Source of the DNA: JBATTK01 sp049670505
GTDB taxonomy: Bacteria; Bacteroidota; Bacteroidia; Flavobacteriales; Flavobacteriaceae
Direction: 5' to 3'
Assembly (NCBI GenBank): GCA_049670505.1
Contig: JBATTK010000059.1
Span: 1-39,471 of the forward strand
DNA length: 39,471 bases
The notes below the pieces were generated by a model. That model ran no database searches. It worked only from the letters and a program-made list of their open reading frames with translations, and was not told the origin of the DNA. Shown here piece after piece: positions 1 through 8,501 of this stretch. Within the stretch, counting starts at the first letter, position 1. The number at the start of each line of letters is the position of its first letter. The position numbers and the translations under genes were made by a program.

Positions 1-636
1 GATTTGTTGCTCATGTTGGATTATGGAATTTTCTACGAATTTATTCCCATGGAAATCTACGGTGCTCCCGAACAAAAAGCGATACCGTTGTGGGAGGTAG
101 AGATTAACAAGAATTATGCTATTGTCATTACTACGAACGCCGGACTCTGGCGTTATAAAATAGGGGATACCCTACGTTTCACCTCTACCGATCCATACCG
201 TATAAAGGTCACCGGACGCACAAAACATCACATCAATGTCTTTGGCGAGGAGTTAATTATCGAAAATGCGGAAGAGGCACTTAAAAATATCTGTAAAAAG
301 ACAGGGGCGGAGATAAAAGATTATACTGTGGCCCCCATTTTTATGTCAGGTAAGGAAAAAGGTGCCCATGAATGGATTATCGAGTTTAGAAAACTACCTC
401 AGGAAATAGATTACTTCACAGAATTTTTGGATAATGCCTTAAAATCCTTGAATTCCGACTATGAGGCCAAGCGCTATAATAATATGACCTTAAAAATGCC
501 CAGAGTTCATATTGCAAGGCAAAATCTTTTCTATGATTGGCTAAAGTCAAAGGATAAATTAGGAGGACAGCATAAAATACCGAGATTATCCAACGAGCGG
601 GGCTACGTCGAGGAATTGCTTCAGATGAACAAATAA
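1..636 (+). CDS. GH3 auxin-responsive promoter family protein (3' part)
   Basis: This is the C-terminal ~211 residues of a protein that begins before the window; the reading frame is open from base 1, so no start is assigned. The stretch resembles the C-terminal half of the GH3 superfamily, which are acyl-adenylate-forming, firefly-luciferase-like enzymes. Visible family features are the NAGLWRYKIGDTLRF segment, the following VTGRTKHHINVFGEEL hinge and A8-like segment, and an ending rich in basic residues. Plant GH3 enzymes conjugate acyl acids to amino acids; the substrate of bacterial homologues is not known to me. A small alpha/beta-hydrolase gene follows 74 bp downstream on the same strand. 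The family call is confident; the reaction is not. Confidence 0.85.
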   Translation, partial: DLLLMLDYGIFYEFIPMEIYGAPEQKAIPLWEVEINKNYAIVITTNAGLWRYKIGDTLRFTSTDPYRIKVTGRTKHHINVFGEELIIENAEEALKNICKKTGAEIKDYTVAPIFMSGKEKGAHEWIIEFRKLPQEIDYFTEFLDNALKSLNSDYEAKRYNNMTLKMPRVHIARQNLFYDWLKSKDKLGGQHKIPRLSNERGYVEELLQMNK

Positions 637-710
637 ATAAAGTTTTTTTACGTTTAATGTTCATCTTTAAAAGATATTCTTAACCGAAGCAATAATTAAA
701 TAGCATTTCT

Positions 711-1256
711 ATGGCGGAGCGATTGGTCGTTTTATCAGACATGTGGGGAGTTAAAAAGGGACTTTGGATAACATCTTATCTAGGTTATCTACAACAATAT
801 TTTGATATTGTTTTTTACGATTGCCAACAATTGGCCAATATTAATCTTACCGTTGACTCCGCGGAGAACATCCATAGTGAATTCGTGAACGGAGGTATGT
901 GTACCGCTGTTGCACATCTGTTAAAGAAAGAGACCGAACCAAGCCATTATCTAGCGTTCAGTACCGGAGGTACGATTGCATGGAAGGCCGCTTTGCTTGG
1001 ACTGCCCATAAAATCATTATACAATGTTTCGTCAACGAGACTTCGTTTGGAAACCGAAAAACCTAAGGTTCCCGTGACCTTGGTATATGGAGAAAACGAC
1101 AAAAACAAACCGTCCGAGGAATGGTCTAAGGAAATAGAAAATGCAATGCAGATCATTCCAAATTTTGGACATGAGCTTTATACGGATGAAAAAATCATCC
1201 AAAAGGTATGTCAGGATTTATTGGGAATGGTAACGCAAAAACAAGTACAATCTTAG
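711..1256 (+). CDS. Small alpha/beta-hydrolase-like protein
   Basis: A 181-residue protein with no signal peptide, so probably cytoplasmic. It looks like a compact alpha/beta-hydrolase fold. A nucleophile-elbow-like AFSTGG holds Ser84 (the first Gly of GxSxG is replaced by Ala). VTLVYGENDKNKP supplies an acid at about Asp130, and NFGHELY supplies a candidate catalytic His154. It is short for the superfamily (usually 230-300 residues) and lacks a clear lid. It follows a GH3-family gene on the same strand. Its TAG stop overlaps the TAA stop of convergent clpX by a few bases (TTAG at 1253-1256). Substrate unknown; enzyme activity is inferred only from the arranged triad. Confidence 0.7.
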   Translation: MAERLVVLSDMWGVKKGLWITSYLGYLQQYFDIVFYDCQQLANINLTVDSAENIHSEFVNGGMCTAVAHLLKKETEPSHYLAFSTGGTIAWKAALLGLPIKSLYNVSSTRLRLETEKPKVPVTLVYGENDKNKPSEEWSKEIENAMQIIPNFGHELYTDEKIIQKVCQDLLGMVTQKQVQS

Positions 1257-2488
1257 GAAACTGCCTTTAGTTTTTTAATGGTCTCATGCGATATTTTTTC
1301 CTCTGCATAAGGTTTTGTTACTTTAAACTCAACTTCGTCCGTACTGGGCAATTCAAACATTGCATCTGTAAAGACCGCTTCGCAAAGGGAGCGTAGGCCT
1401 CTGGCACCTAATTTATATTCGATAGCTTTTTCTACAATAAAATCCAGTGCTTGCTCGGTTATCTTAAAACTGATATTGTCCATCGCAAACAGTTTTTCAT
1501 ATTGTTTAATAATAGCATTTTTAGGCTCGGTTAGTATGGCTCTCAACGTTTTTTTATCCAAGGGATTCATATGGGTAAGTACAGGTAACCTTCCAATAAT
1601 TTCGGGGATCAATCCAAAATCCTTTAGATCTCTTGGTGTTATATATTGCAGTATATTGGTATTGTCCAGATTGTCCTCGGCTTTGGAGGCACTGTATCCT
1701 ACTGCTTGCATATTTAGGCGCTTTGTAATGATCCGCTCTATACCATCAAAGGCACCTCCCGCTATAAATAATATATTTTCAGTATTTACTTCTATGAATT
1801 TTTGGTCCGGATGTTTCCTTCCGCCTTTTGGTGGTACATTGACCATGGTACCCTCCAATAACTTCAATAGGCCTTGTTGTACTCCTTCACCGGATACATC
1901 CCTGGTAATCGAAGGATTATCGCTTTTGCGGGCAATTTTGTCGATTTCATCAATAAAGACAATACCGCGTTCCGCTTTTTCCAAACTATAGTCGGCTGCT
2001 TGTAATAAACGGGTAAGGATACTTTCTACATCTTCACCTACATAACCGGCTTCGGTCAACACCGTAGCATCTACAATGGCAAGAGGAACATTGAGCATAC
2101 GGGCTATGGTCTTTGCCATTAACGTTTTACCCGTTCCTGTCTGGCCTACCATTACAATATTACTCTTTTGTATTTCTATCTCGTCTTCTTTGGAACTTGG
2201 TTGTAACAATCTTTTATAATGGTTATAAACCGCGACCGACATCACTTTTTTAGTACGCTCCTGCCCAATAATAAAAGTGTCTAAAAACTCTTTGATCTCA
2301 AGGGGTTTCCTTAGGACAAGTTCACTAGAGAGGTCATGGGTTTTAGATTGTTTGGATTCTTCGGCAACAATACCATGTGCCTGTTCTATACAGCGATCAC
2401 ATATGTGGGCGTCCAAACCTGCGATCAAAAGATTGGTCTCGGGCTTTTTTCTTCCACAAAAAGAACATTCTAAATTTTCCTTAGCCAT
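1253..2488 (-). CDS. clpX: ATP-dependent Clp protease ATP-binding subunit ClpX
   Basis: A 411-residue AAA+ unfoldase that forms a hexamer, recognises tagged substrates and threads them into ClpP. The N-terminal zinc-binding domain has Cys8, Cys11, Cys30 and Cys33. Walker A is GQTGTGKT (115-122), Walker B is FIDEID (178-183), and the GYVGEDVE pore loop is at about 148-155. The ClpP-docking loop carries a VGY tripeptide (in NMQAVGYSAS) where Escherichia coli has IGF. Length is normal for the family. It lies 97 bp downstream of clpP on the same strand with no terminator between, so the two are probably co-transcribed. The 3' end overlaps the convergent hydrolase gene. Confidence 0.98.
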   Translation of the reverse strand: MAKENLECSFCGRKKPETNLLIAGLDAHICDRCIEQAHGIVAEESKQSKTHDLSSELVLRKPLEIKEFLDTFIIGQERTKKVMSVAVYNHYKRLLQPSSKEDEIEIQKSNIVMVGQTGTGKTLMAKTIARMLNVPLAIVDATVLTEAGYVGEDVESILTRLLQAADYSLEKAERGIVFIDEIDKIARKSDNPSITRDVSGEGVQQGLLKLLEGTMVNVPPKGGRKHPDQKFIEVNTENILFIAGGAFDGIERIITKRLNMQAVGYSASKAEDNLDNTNILQYITPRDLKDFGLIPEIIGRLPVLTHMNPLDKKTLRAILTEPKNAIIKQYEKLFAMDNISFKITEQALDFIVEKAIEYKLGARGLRSLCEAVFTDAMFELPSTDEVEFKVTKPYAEEKISHETIKKLKAVS

Positions 2489-2585
2489 AACTATAAATAA
2501 CTTTCAAGAATAATAACGGTATAATTCTCGTTTTGGTTTATTCTAAAGGGTCTCATACCCTATGTTTTGCGGTATTTCGTCGAAA

Positions 2586-3266
2586 TTAGCCTTTATCCCT
2601 TACTAAAATCTCGTCTATCATACCGTATTTTTTGGCCTCTTCCGCTTTCATCCAATAATCCCTATCACTGTCATCATGCACCTTTTCAACGGTTTGTCCG
2701 GAGTGATTTGCGATAATCTGATAGAGTTCATCTTTGAGTTTTAGGATTTCCCTAGCGGTAATCTCGATATCGCTGGCCTGTCCTTGGGCACCCCCCAAAG
2801 GTTGATGTATCATAACGCGAGAATGGGTAAGACCACTTCTTTTTCCCTTTTCCCCCGCGCATAAAAGCACAGCTCCCATAGAAGCTGCCATACCTGTACA
2901 GATAGTTGCGACATCGGGTTTTATAAACTGCATGGTGTCATAAATGCCCAAGCCGGCATAAACACTGCCTCCAGGGGAATTAATGTAAATCTGAATATCC
3001 TTGGAAGCATCGGCGCTTTCCAAAAACAATAGTTGGGCCTGTACAATATTAGCTACCTGATCATTGATTCCTGTACCTAAAAAGATGATACGATCCATCA
3101 TCAATCTGGAAAAAACATCCATTGCAATAGCGTTCAATTGTCTTTCCTCAATAATATTGGGGGTCATATTCATTGGGTACATACTACTCATGATTTTATC
3201 ATAGTACATACTATTGATGCCTTGGTGATTTATGGCGTAGTTTTTGAATTCTTTTCCGTAATCCAT
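2586..3266 (-). CDS. clpP: ATP-dependent Clp protease proteolytic subunit ClpP
   Basis: A 226-residue serine protease forming the double-heptamer chamber that partners ClpX. Catalytic Ser129 lies in TGMAASMG and His154 in VMIHQP; the acid is an Asp in the DDSDRD stretch (198-203). The N-terminal extension of about 30 residues before the first conserved strand is longer than in E. coli and may contain a processed propeptide. The gene sits between tig and clpX in the common order tig-clpP-clpX. A terminator-like hairpin at 3291-3325 separates it from tig, but I see no consensus TAnnTTTG on the minus strand in the gap, so its own promoter is not located. Confidence 0.98.
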   Translation of the reverse strand: MDYGKEFKNYAINHQGINSMYYDKIMSSMYPMNMTPNIIEERQLNAIAMDVFSRLMMDRIIFLGTGINDQVANIVQAQLLFLESADASKDIQIYINSPGGSVYAGLGIYDTMQFIKPDVATICTGMAASMGAVLLCAGEKGKRSGLTHSRVMIHQPLGGAQGQASDIEITAREILKLKDELYQIIANHSGQTVEKVHDDSDRDYWMKAEEAKKYGMIDEILVRDKG

Positions 3267-3290
3267 TTGATTTTTTCGATATTTTTTAAC

Positions 3291-3325
3291 AAAAAAAAGG
3301 TGCCGAAAAAGTATTCTCCGGCACC
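3291..3325 (-). terminator. Intrinsic terminator of tig
   Basis: Read on the minus strand, GGTGCCG and CGGCACC form a 7-bp GC-rich stem with a 13-nt loop, followed directly by a run of eight T (3291-3298). It lies between the stop of tig (3445) and the start of clpP (3266), so it should separate tig transcription from clpPX, at least partially. Confidence 0.8.
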
Positions 3326-3444
3326 GTAAAGATAAGTATTCTTAGCGAGACTTGTATTTCGAAAAACCAATTTTGGTGTTTTGAAATTAATTGTTTCCAA
3401 CCGATTCGAATAAAGGATACGGTCTCGTAATGAACGTTCGTAAG

Positions 3445-4767
3445 CTACCCATATACTTCTTTGACGAAGTTTTCATAGGTAACATCCTTGGTTTTTAAAT
3501 TTGCCTTTTCCTTATATAGGGAGAGCAATTTCTGACTCATCAATTGTTCGGACAACCGCTTTACTTCGTCTTGGTTACCCAATACCCTCGTCGCAATATT
3601 GTCCAACTCTTCCTCTTTTGGATTTAATTGGCCATATTGGGCCATTTGGGACTTAATAAAGCCCTTTGCGAATTCCTTGAGTTCGTCAAATTGAATCTGT
3701 ATGTCGTTATCCTTAATAATTTTCCCCTCGATCAATTGATACCGTAGTCCTTTCTCCGACTTTTCATACTCCTCTATAGCTTGTTCTTCGGTAAGTGGAT
3801 TTTCGCCCGTCATTTGGATCCATTTTTTAAGAAAATCCGTGGGCAGGTCAAATTTTATGGTTTCGATGAGGCGTTCGGTGACATCATTTAGCAATTTTTG
3901 GTCGGATTGCTGTTCAAATTGTTTTTCGGAATCTTCTTTGATTTTATCCCTCATTTCCTTTTCGGAGGTAACTGCATCTTTTCCAAAAAGTTTGTCGAAC
4001 AACTCCTGATTCATTTCAGCCGCTTCCCTTTCGTTTATCTCCTCTATGGTGAACACAACTTCAATGTTCAATTTTTCCGATTTTTCCTTGGATATGCCCA
4101 AAGCACTGGAAAGTAGGTAATCTTCCTTAAAAAGTCCCTTGGTTTTGATCGTTACAACGTCCCCGACTTTTTTCCCTAACAGACTGTCCAATGTTTTTTT
4201 GCTCTTTATCTTGTCGAGTTCCAAAGTGGTCTTGTTATCTATTTCTTCCGCTTCGTTCTTAAAAACCCCGCTTATCTCATCTTTTTTGCCTACTTCGGTT
4301 TTGTTGATGAGTCTCCCATACTGCTTCTGGATACGCTCTACCTGTTCATCGATCATTTTCTTGTCCGCCGTAATATGGTAGCGTGTTATGGGTTTTTTGG
4401 TCTTTAGGGATGCTTCAAAATTAGGGGCCAGTCCCAACTCAAATTCAAAATCGAATTCTTCCGCTTCCCAATTAAAGTTATCCTGCTGCTTGGGTAGCGG
4501 ATTTCCGAGAACATCCAATTTTTCTTCGGTAAGATATGTATTCAGGTTGTCTTGCAGAAGTTTATTCACTTCGTCTACCAATACAGCTTTGCCATACTGT
4601 TTTTTGATCAATCCCATGGGTACTTGGCCTTTTCTAAAACCAGGAATATTGGCTTGTTTCCTATAATCCTTAAGAATACCCTCTACCTTTTCCTTGTAGT
4701 CTTCTTTTGTAATGGCAACTTTTACAACAGCATTTAAATCGTCAATCTGCTCTTTAGTAATATTCAT
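3445..4767 (-). CDS. tig: Trigger factor (ribosome-associated chaperone / prolyl isomerase)
   Basis: A 440-residue ribosome-bound chaperone for nascent chains. The N-terminal ribosome-binding domain carries the signature in IPGFRKGQVPMGLI. A degenerate middle domain sits where the FKBP-type PPIase lies, followed by the long helical C-terminal arms. The open frame extends upstream to 4830, but I chose the ATG at 4767 (MNITKEQ) for two reasons: trigger factors begin with this sequence, and a good promoter (TTG at 4828-4830, TACTTTTG at 4800-4807, minus strand) would start transcription at about 4794, inside the apparent extension. It is followed by an intrinsic terminator and then clpP. The PPIase domain is diverged, as is usual in Bacteroidota. 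Confidence 0.95.
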   Translation of the reverse strand: MNITKEQIDDLNAVVKVAITKEDYKEKVEGILKDYRKQANIPGFRKGQVPMGLIKKQYGKAVLVDEVNKLLQDNLNTYLTEEKLDVLGNPLPKQQDNFNWEAEEFDFEFELGLAPNFEASLKTKKPITRYHITADKKMIDEQVERIQKQYGRLINKTEVGKKDEISGVFKNEAEEIDNKTTLELDKIKSKKTLDSLLGKKVGDVVTIKTKGLFKEDYLLSSALGISKEKSEKLNIEVVFTIEEINEREAAEMNQELFDKLFGKDAVTSEKEMRDKIKEDSEKQFEQQSDQKLLNDVTERLIETIKFDLPTDFLKKWIQMTGENPLTEEQAIEEYEKSEKGLRYQLIEGKIIKDNDIQIQFDELKEFAKGFIKSQMAQYGQLNPKEEELDNIATRVLGNQDEVKRLSEQLMSQKLLSLYKEKANLKTKDVTYENFVKEVYG

Positions 4768-4799
4768 TTGTATATCTTTTGCGTAAATAAAATGGGATG

Positions 4800-4830
4800 C
4801 AAAAGTAGAACTTTTTACAAAGCAGAACAA
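4800..4830 (-). promoter_or_regulatory. Promoter of tig
   Basis: On the minus strand, TTG (4830-4828) and TACTTTTG (4807-4800) are separated by 20 nt. This matches the Bacteroidota primary-sigma consensus (TTG, 19-21 nt, TAnnTTTG). Predicted transcription start is about 4794, giving a leader of roughly 27 nt before the ATG at 4767. Confidence 0.75.
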
Positions 4831-4868
4831 GTTTTTAAATTACTGAATGTCATAACAATACCTTATTC

Positions 4869-5213
4869 TTATTTATCCTCCTTAAGCAGGGAAAACAATA
4901 TGGATTGAAGAAAGGATAACAGGAGACTGAAAAGTAGGGCCCACCAGATATTGCTTACGTTAAAACCATTGATAAAACTATCCGCGATAAGAATGATAAT
5001 GGCATTAATGATGAGAAGGAAAAGCCCAAAAGTGATGATGGTTACCGGAAGGGTAAGTATGACCAGAACGGGCTTTACTATAAAATTTAAGAGACTCAGT
5101 ACTATGGCCACTATAATTGCGGTGGTATAGGAATCTACGCCCACTCCCGGTAATATTTTGGAAAGTATCACTACGGCAAGTGCACTAAGAAGAATTCTTA
5201 AGATCAGTTTCAT
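4869..5213 (-). CDS. Small four-helix membrane protein (phage holin superfamily IV-like)
   Basis: A 114-residue, almost entirely hydrophobic protein with about four transmembrane segments (roughly residues 3-23, 28-52, 53-78 and 88-110) and short polar turns. Size and pattern match the mycobacterial-type 4-TMS phage holin superfamily IV, which is widespread in bacterial chromosomes away from prophages. No phage genes are nearby, so a true holin role is unlikely; the cellular function is unknown. It lies upstream of tig, which has its own promoter in between. Confidence 0.75.
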   Translation of the reverse strand: MKLILRILLSALAVVILSKILPGVGVDSYTTAIIVAIVLSLLNFIVKPVLVILTLPVTIITFGLFLLIINAIIILIADSFINGFNVSNIWWALLFSLLLSFLQSILFSLLKEDK

Positions 5214-5243
5214 GAGATCGAGATGGTTTAAGGTTGAACAAAA

Positions 5244-5269
5244 AAAGGCACCGATAATTCGGTACCTTT
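5244..5269 (-). terminator. Terminator of the SGNH lipoprotein gene
   Basis: On the minus strand, an 11-bp stem (with one G-U pair) of the form AAAGGTACCGA / TCGGTGCCTTT with a 4-nt loop is followed by more T residues. It lies 23 bp after the SGNH-hydrolase stop and just before the holin-like gene. Confidence 0.75.
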
Positions 5270-5291
5270 AAAAGTAATAATTTATTCCTTA

Positions 5292-6794
5292 TCAGTTGAT
5301 ATATAGTCCGGTAAAATCCAAAGGTTCTACCCCAGGAAGATTAGAGCCATATTTGGCGTTTATAGCTTCTACAAATAAGTTGGCCAATAAGGCGTAGCCC
5401 CTTGGGGAGGGATGTACCCCGTCTAACGAAAAACCACCTCCGGTACCAAAGGTAGACGTTATTGTACTGCCATCCGACAGGGATACTCCTGTTTGGGCTA
5501 CAACATCCAAAAGGGCATTGGCATCTACAAAAGCTAAATCAAACTGCGTGGCCAAGTCCCCAATCGTCTGATTATAGGAAGCAACGGCGTTACTAACGAC
5601 CAATTGCTCTTCCGGGGTCAACACCCATTGATCGGCCAAGGGCACTGCAACCCCATTGATAGAGGTAGGGTCGTCCGGGTTGGCTAAAGTTCCTATCACC
5701 AGCTGTGCAGTAAACACGATTAAGTCGTCTGGCGCGGTTTGTCTAAAATTAGGTAGCCCGAGACCGCTAAGATCTGTCACGTCCTCATCTATCATTAACA
5801 TGGCGTTTTGACCCTCCTGAAATGTAATCGTTCTTTGAGCCACTTCATCCGCATCGATTAAATCCATTCCCTGTGCGACTAAAAGACCGCCGTTATATTG
5901 AAGGAATAAGGGATTCGAATTAAGCGCTGTTGCTGTAGCGGCATCCAGAGGTATGGCGTTATAGGGTACGGTGGTGAAAAATGGTATGGAGGTCACATCT
6001 GGGATATTGGCCACCACGCCACCCGCTCCACCTGCGGTCAATGCTTCTAATAGCGTTTGGTAAACACCGGCAAAGACCGTATTGTTCGTAATATCACTGC
6101 CTCCATATGTTGCCGGATCCGTATTCATGGTTTCATTATGATCTACACCGCTACCACCGTCGGTAGCATACCCCAAGATATCATTGTTCCCTATCCAAAG
6201 GGAGAAAAAAGTAGGGTTTTGTGCAACCGCATCTCCAATTACACTCGCTGTTGGGCTAGAGGCAAATCTTGCAAAATATGGATTGGCCTGTTGCACCGGA
6301 ACGCCTGCCAAGTTTCCAAAGCCAGGTGCCAGTAATTGATAGCTTTTTGCCCCGGGAACCCCCATGTTGTTAAAAGGACCCGATAATACGTTTGTAATTT
6401 CCGTAGTGCCTGTACCCTCAATACGAACGGGTGCCGGAGAGCCACTTGCAAAAGAAAGAATAAGACGGTTTTCTAAAGTAGGCTGGCCCATAAATGTAGC
6501 GCCGCCCAAATTATCGGCCATAAAGGGAATATTGAACGTGCCTCCCCCAACAAGCGCAAAATTGGATGCCAACATATTGGGTAAAGAAGCTGTTTGGCCA
6601 TCTGCGAAAAGTGCCGCATCCGAAAACCCGGCGGTTAGGGAATTCCCCACGGAAACGTAGGTGCTAAAATCTGCCGTACCACTGGTGAAATCTACTATGG
6701 GCGGTTCTACCGGTGGGGTTGTTGCATCATCATCATCACTACAAGAAACAAAAACAAGCCCGGATAATGCGAGCAATGCTAAAATCTTTTTCAT
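5292..6794 (-). CDS. Surface-exposed SGNH/GDSL-family hydrolase lipoprotein
   Basis: A 500-residue lipoprotein. The signal peptide ends in a lipobox with acylated Cys18 (VSC). The following SDDDD matches the lipoprotein export signal known in Bacteroidota, so surface display on the outer membrane is predicted. SGNH blocks are visible: block I is SVGNSLTAGF with nucleophile Ser52, block III is WIGNND, and block V is DGVHPSPRGYALLA with Asp458 and His461. It is about twice the size of a minimal SGNH domain (~200 residues), with long insertions. In related bacteria such proteins often accompany FadL-type outer-membrane transporters (from memory), suggesting lipid-ester hydrolysis. A strong promoter and an ATGCATGCAT palindrome lie upstream; a terminator follows. 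Confidence 0.85.
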   Translation of the reverse strand: MKKILALLALSGLVFVSCSDDDDATTPPVEPPIVDFTSGTADFSTYVSVGNSLTAGFSDAALFADGQTASLPNMLASNFALVGGGTFNIPFMADNLGGATFMGQPTLENRLILSFASGSPAPVRIEGTGTTEITNVLSGPFNNMGVPGAKSYQLLAPGFGNLAGVPVQQANPYFARFASSPTASVIGDAVAQNPTFFSLWIGNNDILGYATDGGSGVDHNETMNTDPATYGGSDITNNTVFAGVYQTLLEALTAGGAGGVVANIPDVTSIPFFTTVPYNAIPLDAATATALNSNPLFLQYNGGLLVAQGMDLIDADEVAQRTITFQEGQNAMLMIDEDVTDLSGLGLPNFRQTAPDDLIVFTAQLVIGTLANPDDPTSINGVAVPLADQWVLTPEEQLVVSNAVASYNQTIGDLATQFDLAFVDANALLDVVAQTGVSLSDGSTITSTFGTGGGFSLDGVHPSPRGYALLANLFVEAINAKYGSNLPGVEPLDFTGLYIN

Positions 6795-6847
6795 CTATAA
6801 AATTTTGAGTTAGTTTAAGTTAAAATACTGTTAACATGGTATAAAAT

Positions 6848-6877
6848 CAAAATTAATTAAAATTACGACACTTGCAA
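6848..6877 (-). promoter_or_regulatory. Promoter of the SGNH lipoprotein gene
   Basis: On the minus strand, TTG (6877-6875) and TAATTTTG (6855-6848) are separated by 19 nt, a full match to the Bacteroidota consensus. Predicted start is about 6841, giving a leader of around 47 nt to the ATG at 6794. Confidence 0.75.
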
Positions 6878-6893
6878 TATAATAGATGAAAAA

Positions 6894-6909
6894 ATTATGC
6901 ATGCATAAT
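6894..6909. promoter_or_regulatory. Palindromic operator candidate (ATTATGCATGCATAAT)
   Basis: A perfect 16-bp palindrome with an ATGCATGCAT core lies about 17 bp upstream of the -33 element of the SGNH lipoprotein promoter. The same 10-bp core recurs in a larger palindrome upstream of etfB at 30471-30500. Recurrence in two promoter regions suggests a binding site for a dimeric regulator (for example MarR or TetR family); the regulator is not encoded in this window. Confidence 0.6.
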
Positions 6910-6924
6910 AAATGATTCGTTTTT

Positions 6925-7695
6925 TTAACGATTTAGGAAAGTACTAGTCTTTTCAAAAAACTGTTTCGGATTTTCTGCATGTAACCAATGTCCGGCCTTT
7001 TCAATGGTCTCTATACGGGCCTGTGGAAAGTGTTTTTTGATTACCGTAACATCATCCATAGAAATATAATTGGATCGATCACCTCTTAAAAAGAGTGTCG
7101 GACCAGTATATGAGGCCGTGGAAGAAATGGTGGAACCAATTTCTTCCAATTTATGGCTTAGGACGGAAAGATTAAAACGAAATCCTAATTTTCCCGCTGC
7201 TATCCAGTACAAGTTTTTCAATAGGAATTGGCGTACCCCAAGATCGGTGATATGGTTGGAAAGTTCCTCTTCTGCCTGTCCCCTGGAAGTGATATCTTCC
7301 AAGGATATTGCATTGAGGCCATTTATAATATCTTGATGATGTGGAGGATAATACTTAGGAGCAATATCGGCCACAAGTAAATTTTCGACCCGATCGGGAC
7401 GGGTACATGCCAATTGCATGGCGGTTTTACCTCCCATGGAATGTCCTAGTATTACAGCTTTTGGTATATGATGATGTTCCATATACCGTTCTAGGTCCTC
7501 GGCCATAAGATCATAGTTGAATTCTTTGGCATGAAAACTTTTGCCGTGATTGCGCTGATCGATAAGGTGGGCCCTAAAACCTTCCTTTGCATACAGGTTC
7601 CCCAATGTCTTCCAATTGTCGGACATTCCCAAAAAGCCATGCAAAATCAATAAAGGCTTTCCCTCGCCTAAAATCTTGGAATGTAATAGCTGCAT
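6925..7695 (-). CDS. Alpha/beta-hydrolase (YbfF-type esterase)
   Basis: A 256-residue cytoplasmic alpha/beta-hydrolase. HGFLGMSDNW (19-28) provides the oxyanion-hole region. The nucleophile elbow GHSMGG (84-89) contains Ser86, LRGDRSNYI holds the acid candidate, and KAGHWLH near the C-terminus holds the catalytic His. DQRNHGKS (46-53) and overall length fit the YbfF acyl-thioester/ester hydrolase group. Its ATG overlaps the pdxJ stop by one base (TAATG on the minus strand), indicating translational coupling. No functional link with pyridoxine synthesis is evident; the pairing recurs in Bacteroidota as far as I recall. Physiological substrate unknown. Confidence 0.85.
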   Translation of the reverse strand: MQLLHSKILGEGKPLLILHGFLGMSDNWKTLGNLYAKEGFRAHLIDQRNHGKSFHAKEFNYDLMAEDLERYMEHHHIPKAVILGHSMGGKTAMQLACTRPDRVENLLVADIAPKYYPPHHQDIINGLNAISLEDITSRGQAEEELSNHITDLGVRQFLLKNLYWIAAGKLGFRFNLSVLSHKLEEIGSTISSTASYTGPTLFLRGDRSNYISMDDVTVIKKHFPQARIETIEKAGHWLHAENPKQFFEKTSTFLNR

Positions 7696-8408
7696 TATCT
7701 TAACTTATTTAGGTACATGTTTACTACATTTTCCAAACCAAAATAAAGGGATTCACAAATAAGCGCATGCCCAATGGAAACCTCTTGCAAATGAGGAACC
7801 TTATCCTTAAAATATTTTATGTTGTCCAAGCTAAGGTCATGCCCTGCGTTAACGCCCATCCCTAATTCATGAGCTGTTTTTGCGGCTTCTACAAACGGTA
7901 GTACACCATTTTTATCCCCTTTTCCATAAGCCTCCGCATAACGCTCTGTATAGAGCTCAATCCTGTTGGTTCCTGTTTTGGCCGCACCCTCCACCATTTT
8001 GATATCGGCATCGACGAAAATCGAAGTTCGAATACCATTTTCCTTAAATGTAGCGATTACGCCTTTTAAAAAATCCCTATGGGCCAGAGTATCCCAGCCT
8101 GCATTGGAGGTTATGGCATCTATGGCATCGGGAACCAAGGTCACCTGAGTGGGCTTTACTTCCAAGACCAGTTCAACAAACCGATCTACGGGGTTTCCTT
8201 CTATGTTGAATTCTGTGGTAACCACTTTTTTCAAATCCCTGGCATCTTGGTATCTAATGTGCCTTTCGTCCGGTCTGGGATGTATAGTTATACCTTGCGC
8301 ACCGAACGTTTCAATATCCAATGCCATTTTAACCAAATTGGGGACATTGCCGCCCCGTGCATTTCTTAAGGTAGCTATTTTGTTAACATTAACGCTCAGT
8401 TTTGTCAT
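7695..8408 (-). CDS. pdxJ: Pyridoxine 5'-phosphate synthase
   Basis: A 237-residue TIM-barrel enzyme that condenses 1-deoxy-D-xylulose 5-phosphate with 3-amino-2-oxopropyl phosphate to give pyridoxine 5'-phosphate, the last ring-closing step of the DXP-dependent B6 pathway. Recognisable segments are LSVNVNKIATLRN at the start, GITIHPRPDERHI (34-47), the VTLVPD strand, and GVNAGHDL and SIGHALI near the end. Length matches the family. It is the first gene of a two-gene minus-strand unit with the alpha/beta-hydrolase, and is divergent from the CBS/nadK operon. Confidence 0.97.
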   Translation of the reverse strand: MTKLSVNVNKIATLRNARGGNVPNLVKMALDIETFGAQGITIHPRPDERHIRYQDARDLKKVVTTEFNIEGNPVDRFVELVLEVKPTQVTLVPDAIDAITSNAGWDTLAHRDFLKGVIATFKENGIRTSIFVDADIKMVEGAAKTGTNRIELYTERYAEAYGKGDKNGVLPFVEAAKTAHELGMGVNAGHDLSLDNIKYFKDKVPHLQEVSIGHALICESLYFGLENVVNMYLNKLR

Positions 8409-8434
8409 TTTTTGATATTGATTTTATGAAAGAA

Positions 8435-8442
8435 CAAAAATA
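8435..8442 (-). promoter_or_regulatory. -7 element candidate for pdxJ
   Basis: The minus strand reads TATTTTTG, matching TAnnTTTG, 27 bp before the pdxJ ATG. No TTG lies at the expected 19-21 nt further upstream, so the promoter is only half supported. The 93-bp pdxJ/CBS intergenic region must also contain the promoter of the plus-strand operon, for which I see no clean match. Confidence 0.4.
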
Positions 8443-8501
8443 CAAATTAGGCATACCTTTTGATATTTAAAATTAGTATTTTGCGTTAGATATATGAAGT
8501 T

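Noticed and set aside
4768..4830. Upstream start of tig adding 21 residues
   Set aside because: The extension is upstream of the predicted transcription start and is absent from the family; ATG 4767 preferred.
4869..5213. Prophage remnant suggested by a holin-like protein
   Set aside because: The superfamily is common on chromosomes and no lysin, capsid, integrase or att-like repeat is nearby.
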